From an uncultured Collinsella sp. (GTDB lineage Bacteria; Actinomycetota; Coriobacteriia; Coriobacteriales; Coriobacteriaceae), in contig CAAFQT010000021.1 of the NCBI GenBank assembly GCA_900765185.1, forward strand, positions 1-14,749: a stretch of DNA of 14,749 nucleotides, in the 5' to 3' direction. Below, in pieces: positions 1 through 4,105 of this stretch; position 1 is the stretch's first letter; each line of letters begins with the position of its first letter. The notes beneath the pieces are model-generated. The model saw nothing but the letters and a program-made list of their open reading frames with translations, did no database searches and was not told the DNA's origin. The translations under genes and the position numbers were made by a program.

Positions 1-44
1 CCGAGTACATCAAGAGCTTGATTCGAGAGGACATGATCCGTTAG
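1..44 (+). CDS. 3' end of a rightward gene, possibly a ribbon-helix-helix protein (partial)
   Basis: The first 44 bases read as an open frame ending ...EYIKSLIREDMIR followed by TAG at 42-44. Only these 13 residues are visible. A tail of this kind (YIK.LIREDM) is common at the end of small Arc/MetJ-like ribbon-helix-helix DNA-binding proteins, often antitoxins or phage regulators, but 13 residues cannot prove it. The gene runs toward the endolysin gene and is separated from it by the hairpin at 77-103, so it is outside the leftward tail/lysis operon. It could be a phage accessory gene or the first host gene beyond the prophage. The frame could also be fortuitous. Confidence 0.4.
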   Translation, partial: EYIKSLIREDMIR

Positions 45-76
45 AGACTTGTCGCAATGCCCTTTAAACGAAAATA

Positions 77-103
77 GCCCACACCCCATTACAGGGTGTG
101 GGC
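77..103 (-). terminator. Rho-independent terminator after the endolysin gene, probably bidirectional
   Basis: A perfect 10-bp stem (gcccacaccc at 77-86 and gggtgtgggc at 94-103) encloses a 7-nt loop. Read on the minus strand it follows the endolysin stop codon at 118-120 and continues into a T-rich tail (tattttcgttt). It is well placed to end the late tail/lysis transcript. On the plus strand it follows the stop at 42-44 of the convergent partial gene and continues into atttcta, so it may serve both directions. Confidence 0.85.
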
Positions 104-117
104 ATTTCTATAAGCTA

Positions 118-1143
118 CTAAAGAAGTTCGTTTACTCGTTTTTGCACGGCATCGAAGTTAGCGCCAAGTCTTGCCTTGCGCTCGTCACCGTTGCCGTACT
201 CGCCGCGAATGACGGCGCGTGCAAGAGCGTCGATGTCTACGGCGTTGACGCGGGAATTGACCACGGATTGCACCTCGTCATAGCGGATGCCAAGAATTAC
301 CTTGCGTGTCTCACCGTTGCCGAGCTTGTCGTTGAGCACATCCGTTGCAAGATCGTCAGCGCTTGCGGTGGCCGCGCGATTGATGAGGTCTTGCACCTCG
401 TTGAATCGAGCGCCAAGCTTGGCTTTGCGCTCGTCACCGTTGCCGTACTCCCCTCGCATTACACCTGCTGCAAGGTCGACTGTGCTACCACTATTCTCAT
501 TGTCAGTCGCAGCCGGCGCATTGTAGGTACCGGGCTTTGCATAACGCGACCAGGCGGCAGCGTCCATGAAGGCAATGTCAAGATCGAGGTTGCCGTTGTA
601 CCCAGATAGCCTACCGTGCGAAGAATACTGGTGCATCACGCAGGTATTCCAAGCACCAAAGCCGCCATCCGGAAGCCATGGCGAATCCTGGTATCCAGTC
701 TGATTCTCGTTGGCATACTGGGCAACCCAGAGGGCGTGGTTAGGTGCAATCCTAGACCAATCTTCCTCTTTGGTGAGATTGCGGTAGGTATACAAGATAC
801 ATCTCACGCCAGTAAGCGCATAGATGCGATCAAGGAATTTCTTGGCACCGTCCGTGCCAATCCTGCCGCCGTCCTCATAATCGAGCACGGGAATACCCTT
901 GCCGAAATAGTTTTTACAGTTCTGATAGAAGTGATCCGCCTGTTTGACAGGATCATCCATATTCATGAAATGGTAGAAGCCCCAGAGCTTACCCGCCTTG
1001 ATAGCCTTTTGCACAAACGCGTCGCAAAACGTATTGACGTAATTGGTGCCCTGGGTTCCTTTGATGATGACAAAATCGTATTCGATTGAATCGAGATTAA
1101 GGTTTTTTTGCCAGTCTGCAATATCGATGCCCTTCATGGTCAT
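118..1143 (-). CDS. Endolysin: GH25 muramidase with three Cpl-7 cell-wall-binding repeats
   Basis: Predicted 341-residue lysozyme that cleaves the MurNAc-GlcNAc bond of host peptidoglycan at the end of infection. The N-terminal ~200 residues are a GH25 domain: the opening MKGIDIADWQ supplies one conserved Asp, and the VLDYED stretch (Asp88 and Glu90 with the start used here) is the DxE catalytic motif of the family. After a short linker come three CW_7 (Cpl-7-type) repeats, at about 222-258, 261-298 and 303-341, each with a GNGxxRK..LG core. No signal peptide is seen, so release should depend on the holin. The ATG at 1143 was chosen because AAGAGG lies 8 nt upstream; GTG at 1152 and ATG at 1149 or 1137 are alternatives. 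It overlaps the end region of the C39-like gene and is the last gene before the terminator. Confidence 0.93.
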   Translation of the reverse strand: MTMKGIDIADWQKNLNLDSIEYDFVIIKGTQGTNYVNTFCDAFVQKAIKAGKLWGFYHFMNMDDPVKQADHFYQNCKNYFGKGIPVLDYEDGGRIGTDGAKKFLDRIYALTGVRCILYTYRNLTKEEDWSRIAPNHALWVAQYANENQTGYQDSPWLPDGGFGAWNTCVMHQYSSHGRLSGYNGNLDLDIAFMDAAAWSRYAKPGTYNAPAATDNENSGSTVDLAAGVMRGEYGNGDERKAKLGARFNEVQDLINRAATASADDLATDVLNDKLGNGETRKVILGIRYDEVQSVVNSRVNAVDIDALARAVIRGEYGNGDERKARLGANFDAVQKRVNELL

Positions 1144-1148
1144 CTGCA

Positions 1149-1844
1149 TCACCTCTTAATTGCATTGAATTGCGTGAAAGTAACGGCGTTAAGCTCGTCG
1201 GATGTCCATGCATGGATTGAATTGGTGCCGTCATCAGGGTCGCGGAGCGCATAGGTACCGTCGGTGTTCTCGCGCCAAATCATCACGACGTGCGAGCCGT
1301 AAGAGCGCTCGCCAAGGGTGCCGGTAACGCCTGCGAATACGACCCAGCCGTCATCGACGGCCTTGAGGGCTTCGCCCGTACCCCAAAACGTGTCACGGGT
1401 TTTGAGGTGATAGGTCTTCGCTAGATAGGCGCTGAACTTGGCCATATCGTTAACCCGGTCGGTCAGGCAGCTTTCGCCGACGAAAGCCGCCAGCAGGTCA
1501 GGTGTGACCTCGCGACCGTTGAGGTAGCTCAACGCCATTGCCGCCGCCGTCAGACCGCAGCCGTATGTACCTATAGATTCGTCCGAGTAGGCGGCATCAG
1601 CCCATTGAGGGTCTTTTTGCAAGAAGAGCGGCATATAGCCGCTCTTCGCACTCGTCTTCTTTTCATCAACAGGCAAAGACGCTGTATAACCATCGCTATA
1701 GCCTTGGTTATATGCTTTTCCAAATGCTGCCGTATCTCTGCCAACGTGGTCGAGAGTCAAAACGAACCATAAGCCCATGCCTACCGCAAAGCCCAGCAGC
1801 AGTGCGACGGCAATCCGCATCCTAGCCGCGCTTCGCGACTTCAT
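1149..1844 (-). CDS. Membrane-anchored C39-like (papain-fold) cysteine peptidase
   Basis: Predicted 231-residue protein. A basic N-terminus is followed by one hydrophobic segment (about residues 11-30, RIAVALLLGFAVGMGLWFVL) that should act as signal or membrane anchor. From about residue 70 it resembles the Peptidase_C39_2 family: YGCG with Cys96, GSHVVMIW with His185, and LRDPDDG with Asp202 form a plausible Cys-His-Asp catalytic set. It lies between holin and GH25 endolysin, so a role in cell-wall or peptide cleavage during lysis is the simplest inference; cleavage of a protein substrate is also possible. The ATG at 1844 has GAAGG about 10 nt upstream and overlaps the holin gene by 23 nt. 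ATG at 1820, just after the holin stop, would keep the whole hydrophobic segment; ATG at 1877 is also in frame. Confidence 0.78.
   Translation of the reverse strand: MKSRSAARMRIAVALLLGFAVGMGLWFVLTLDHVGRDTAAFGKAYNQGYSDGYTASLPVDEKKTSAKSGYMPLFLQKDPQWADAAYSDESIGTYGCGLTAAAMALSYLNGREVTPDLLAAFVGESCLTDRVNDMAKFSAYLAKTYHLKTRDTFWGTGEALKAVDDGWVVFAGVTGTLGERSYGSHVVMIWRENTDGTYALRDPDDGTNSIHAWTSDELNAVTFTQFNAIKR
1623..1647 (-). other. Intragenic hairpin in the C39-like peptidase gene
   Basis: Perfect inverted repeat gaagagcggc (1623-1632) and gccgctcttc (1638-1647) around a 5-nt loop. It sits where the linker after the membrane segment meets the catalytic domain (codons for KSGYMPLF). No T-run follows, so it is unlikely to be a terminator. 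It may be chance, a pausing or mRNA-processing structure. Confidence 0.5.
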
Positions 1845-2238
1845 CAGCAATCGCCTTCGTAATATCATCGGTGTCAACGTTGGCGTGCTCGAAAATCTTC
1901 ATGATGGGCGTATCGGCAAGCTCTGGATACGCCTGCTTGATGTTTTTGAGGATAGAAGCGAACTCCATGCCGATGATGGCGATGCAAACGACATAGACGG
2001 TAATACCACCGAAATTCAGTCCAACGATATGCGAGCTTAGAATCTCGATACATATAACCAGCATGATGATAAGGGAAAGCGTTGCCTTATGACACAAGCC
2101 GCGGCGCATCGTCGAAGACTTAAAACTACGGTTGTAAATTGCCTGGGCGATGCCTGTAACCATGTCGATAAGCATCATCAGGAATGCGCCGCCGATTGCC
2201 CAGATCTGCTGCTCCGTGAACGTGTAGATAGCTCCCAT
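1822..2238 (-). CDS. Phage holin (phage_holin_4 / toxin-secretion holin family)
   Basis: Predicted 138-residue membrane protein that should form the lesions letting the endolysin reach the wall. Three hydrophobic segments are visible at about residues 13-34, 52-74 and 79-97, with a basic stretch between the first two (NRSFKSSTMRRGLCHKA) and a charged C-terminus. The pattern LIDMVTG.AQAI....SS..M..GL..K is typical of the phage_holin_4_1 / TIGR01593 family, and the length is right. The start ATG overlaps the upstream TAA by one base (TAATG), a translational-coupling arrangement. The C39-like peptidase and GH25 endolysin follow directly, forming a three-gene lysis cassette. Confidence 0.92.
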   Translation of the reverse strand: MGAIYTFTEQQIWAIGGAFLMMLIDMVTGIAQAIYNRSFKSSTMRRGLCHKATLSLIIMLVICIEILSSHIVGLNFGGITVYVVCIAIIGMEFASILKNIKQAYPELADTPIMKIFEHANVDTDDITKAIADEVAKRG

Positions 2239-2354
2239 TATTTCTCCTTCGCATTGTCATCGATCATCTTCTGCACGGCGGCACGCCAAAGCTTGGGTAC
2301 GCTCTCGACGGTACGCCTGTCATCCATGACGGCTTCGTAGTAGATCTTCGCCAT
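2238..2354 (-). CDS. Small CD1375/XkdX-like tail-module protein (38 aa)
   Basis: A 38-residue frame beginning MAKIYYEAVMDDRRTVESVP and ending QKMIDDNAKEK. The pattern MAKIY...I..G..T...VP..W...VQ is that of the short CD1375/XkdX-like proteins commonly found between tail-fibre and holin genes in Gram-positive phages; their function is unknown. The start follows GGTGAG about 5 nt upstream, which overlaps the stop of the preceding gene. The stop shares one base with the holin ATG. Size, context and sequence all agree, but nothing shows what it does. Confidence 0.75.
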   Translation of the reverse strand: MAKIYYEAVMDDRRTVESVPKLWRAAVQKMIDDNAKEK

Positions 2355-2356
2355 CG

Positions 2357-2716
2357 CTACTCACCGCCCACAATGTCGCCGATTTCGAGAAGCGCTGCGT
2401 TGGTATCCGCAAGAGATGCCTTGACCGCCTCCAACCGCCTGATAGCGTCGTCGATTCGCGCCGAATTGGGCATTCCGTCTGCCGCATGGACGCTCCAAAG
2501 CTCGTCGAAGCTTTCACGCACGCTCTCGACGGTCGGAAAGCCGCAATCGACGAAATACACCTCGTCATACCTGTATACAGTTTCCGCGGCCGTGTCGGAA
2601 TCGTTCAAACCGACATCGCGTGTAGAAGTCTCGATATTCTTGCGCAGCCAGACATTCTGGCCGATAACCTCGACTGGTTCCGGCGCTTCGCCAGTGCGCT
2701 CGGCTTTCACAATCAT
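2357..2716 (-). CDS. Tail-fibre-module protein of unknown function (119 aa)
   Basis: Predicted 119-residue protein beginning MIVKAERTGEAPEPVEVIGQ. The first ~70 residues contain WLRKNIE...YRYDEVYF, a layout seen in small proteins encoded beside XkdX-like genes in the tail-fibre modules of Gram-positive phages. The C-terminal ~35 residues (RIDDAIRRLEAVKASLADTN) look like a helix or coiled coil. The ATG at 2716 was chosen because TAGGAG, overlapping the RT stop codon, lies just upstream; longer starts up to 2818 would run into the RT gene. It does not resemble the DGR accessory protein Avd, being acidic and not an all-helical bundle, despite following the RT and having a similar length. Function is not established. 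Confidence 0.7.
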   Translation of the reverse strand: MIVKAERTGEAPEPVEVIGQNVWLRKNIETSTRDVGLNDSDTAAETVYRYDEVYFVDCGFPTVESVRESFDELWSVHAADGMPNSARIDDAIRRLEAVKASLADTNAALLEIGDIVGGE

Positions 2717-2724
2717 GTTTTCTC

Positions 2725-3753
2725 CTAACTCGCGGCTCTTGCCGCGTTGAGCACTCTTTGACGTACAACCAATTGCTCTTCCATCTCCGCCGTCTTCATC
2801 CATCCAAAGTACGAGCACACGCGGCGGGCAAGTCTCGGCGTTCTTCGTTTATCAAATCGGGAAAACGCGCGGCGGAGACGCTTCCAAAGCCGCTTCCGCA
2901 AATCGACGTGCTTTGTCCAAATTCGATAACCCGCGAAATCGATTGGCTCAACGCCGTTATGCATGATCTTCCAAGGCTTAAGTTCAAGACCGAAGCCTGC
3001 GAGAACGCGAGCGATGAGCATGACTGCTCTTTTCAGCTCCTTTTTAGAGTTGCCAAGCAAATAGCCGTCATCTGCGTACCAGACTTGACAACCTACTAGA
3101 TTCGTGCGTTTGCCGCGCCTAACTGTACCCACGCCCTCAATGGCGTGGTAGGCGAACGAGATGACAAAAGCAGCCAGCCGCAGCGAAAGGTAACTGCCGA
3201 GAATGAGCACTTCGCCCATGGTCGATAGCAGCGTATAGAGCAGATAGAGCACCTTGCGGTTTCGCACGTAACGTGCTGCAAGCTCAAAGACCATCTCTGT
3301 TCGCATGGAGCCGTAACAGTTTCGTATGTCAACGTGGACGTGCAGTAGATAGCGCTGAATCGCCCGCTTGAGTTTACGCATGCCGAGGGCTGCACCCTTG
3401 CCCTTAACGCCGCCGCTGACTTGCCAGAAGCCGACTTTAGCCGACAGCAGGGGCTCGAGCGCATTGACGCACAGGTAGTTGCAAACTTGGCGCTTGACAC
3501 TCTCGACGCTGATTTCGCGCAACTTGCCTGAATTCGGGTCGTGCTTTACATGCGTTCTGATCGGCTCGAATTCCAGTGTTTCAGTTGATAATTCGAGCCA
3601 TATAACGTCGATGAAGGACGATTCCGAGCCGTATTCCTCTTGGATTCGGTGCTCGTTCTTCCTGCCGGAATCGCCCTTCTTCCATTCCTCAAGCGCTTCT
3701 GCAACCTTTTGGCGCGTGAAGACGTAGTTTTTGCAATAGGTTTTCAAATCCAA
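2725..3753 (-). CDS. DGR-type reverse transcriptase
   Basis: Predicted 342-residue RNA-directed DNA polymerase that should copy the template RNA into error-prone cDNA used to rewrite the 3' end of the upstream tail gene. Visible motifs: ISVESVKRQVCNYLCVNALEPLL (RT1-2 region), GGVKGKGAALGMRK (about 114-126), motif 3 HVDIRNCYGS with Asp142, motif 4 LGSYLSLRLA (185-194), motif 5 YADD (226-229), motif 6 GLELKPWKI and motif 7 IDFAGYRI. The catalytic Asp142, Asp228 and Asp229 are all present. Size and lack of maturase or endonuclease domains fit DGR RTs. Odd: motif 4 has SL where DGR enzymes usually have SQ. The only in-frame start after an upstream stop is TTG (3753 or 3747), with a weak AGAAAGAG upstream. 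It ends on TAG embedded in the SD of the next gene. Confidence 0.92.
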   Translation of the reverse strand: MDLKTYCKNYVFTRQKVAEALEEWKKGDSGRKNEHRIQEEYGSESSFIDVIWLELSTETLEFEPIRTHVKHDPNSGKLREISVESVKRQVCNYLCVNALEPLLSAKVGFWQVSGGVKGKGAALGMRKLKRAIQRYLLHVHVDIRNCYGSMRTEMVFELAARYVRNRKVLYLLYTLLSTMGEVLILGSYLSLRLAAFVISFAYHAIEGVGTVRRGKRTNLVGCQVWYADDGYLLGNSKKELKRAVMLIARVLAGFGLELKPWKIMHNGVEPIDFAGYRIWTKHVDLRKRLWKRLRRAFSRFDKRRTPRLARRVCSYFGWMKTAEMEEQLVVRQRVLNAARAAS

Positions 3754-3911
3754 AGCTCTTTCTGTCTGTCATACGAGCTTTCGCCAGGCGGCTACTAGCC
3801 CGCGAGCCTTGCGGACAAATTTCGCTCAGTTGAGCCAGGCTAGCCCGGTCGCGTCAGAAAGAGACGCGCCGGGTAGGCACGGTGCGAGAACTTTTGGTTC
3901 TTGTTTATAGA
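3754..3911 (-). ncRNA. Folded spacer of the DGR template RNA, between TR and RT
   Basis: No credible protein frame occupies these bases. In the transcript direction they follow the template repeat and precede the RT. They hold several inverted repeats: the strongest at 3844-3873, plus ggct/agcc at 3790-3800 and gctca/tgagc at 3824-3835, and a direct repeat ctagcccg at 3795-3802 and 3840-3847. In the studied Bordetella phage DGR, the RNA downstream of TR is needed for cDNA priming and RT/Avd binding, so the same role is inferred here. Exact RNA ends are unknown. Confidence 0.6.
3844..3873 (-). other. Strong hairpin in the DGR spacer RNA
   Basis: cccgg (3844-3848), a bulged t, and cgcgtc (3850-3855) pair with gacgcg (3863-3868) and ccggg (3869-3873): 11 base pairs around a 7-nt loop. 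It begins about 38 nt after TR in transcript direction. No T-run follows, arguing against a simple terminator; a structural element of the template RNA is more likely. Confidence 0.65.
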
Positions 3912-4021
3912 CAGATTGCCGGGAAGCGATGTTCCAGTTCGCCCTGCCAGACCTCGTGTTCGCGTTCGCGTAGCGAAGACCAGCCTTCGTGCCGTTCCTC
4001 AGGTTGCCGAGGAACTGAACC
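3912..4021 (-). repeat. DGR template repeat (TR), 110 bp
   Basis: Ungapped 110-bp match to 4129-4238 with 93 identities and 17 differences. Every difference is a T on the plus strand of this copy, that is, an adenine on the coding strand (10 become G, 7 become T in the VR); 17 of the 24 TR adenines differ. Read in the frame of the VR it would encode VQFLGNLRNGTKAGLRYANA and onward, with six AAC codons, the codon that adenine mutagenesis can vary widely without producing stops. It is non-coding here. This adenine-only pattern is diagnostic of a DGR. Confidence 0.97.
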
Positions 4022-4070
4022 AGACACCAGCGCCGCCCTCACCGTGTATCCCTGTTTGTTGCTAGAAAGA

Positions 4071-4086
4071 AGGGGGTCAACCCCCT
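4071..4086 (-). other. Hairpin downstream of the DGR target gene (6-bp stem, 4-nt loop)
   Basis: aggggg (4071-4076) and ccccct (4081-4086) around a tetraloop (ttga on the coding strand). It is the second of two tandem hairpins just beyond the target stop codon. Stem-loops of about this size with small loops downstream of the VR assist target recognition in Bordetella phage DGR homing; the position fits, the loop sequence is not the GNRA-like form. A weak terminator for the target gene is an alternative (TTCTTTC follows). Confidence 0.55.
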
Positions 4087-4087
4087 C

Positions 4088-4104
4088 TCATGGCTACGCC
4101 ATGA
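4088..4104 (-). other. Hairpin immediately after the target stop codon (7-bp stem, 3-nt loop)
   Basis: tcatggc (4088-4094) pairs perfectly with gccatga (4098-4104) around tac. It starts one base after the TGA (4106-4108) of the target gene and about 24 bp past the VR, so it is the best-placed candidate for the cruciform/hairpin element that marks DGR target sites. Confidence 0.6.
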
Positions 4105-4105
4105 T

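Noticed and set aside
2357..2716. The 119-residue protein after RT as the DGR accessory protein Avd
   Set aside because: It is acidic with a mixed N-terminal half and resembles small tail-fibre-module proteins next to XkdX-like genes; Avd is a basic all-helical bundle.
2725..3753. Group II intron maturase or retron RT
   Set aside because: No maturase or endonuclease domain and no intron ribozyme or msr/msd layout seen; the adjacent TR/VR pair with adenine-only differences explains the RT as a DGR enzyme.
3689..3772. 27-codon minus-strand frame starting ATG at 3772 (MTDRKSFGFENLLQKL...), overlapping the RT start in another frame
   Set aside because: FENLL superficially recalls the start of some DGR RTs, but the frame ends quickly, has no good ribosome site, and the RT frame already has a sensible N-terminus.
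4060..4085. TTGACC inside the hairpin at 4071-4086 as a -35 box for a TR promoter (minus strand)
   Set aside because: No acceptable -10 element is found at 16-18 nt spacing, so a promoter cannot be supported.
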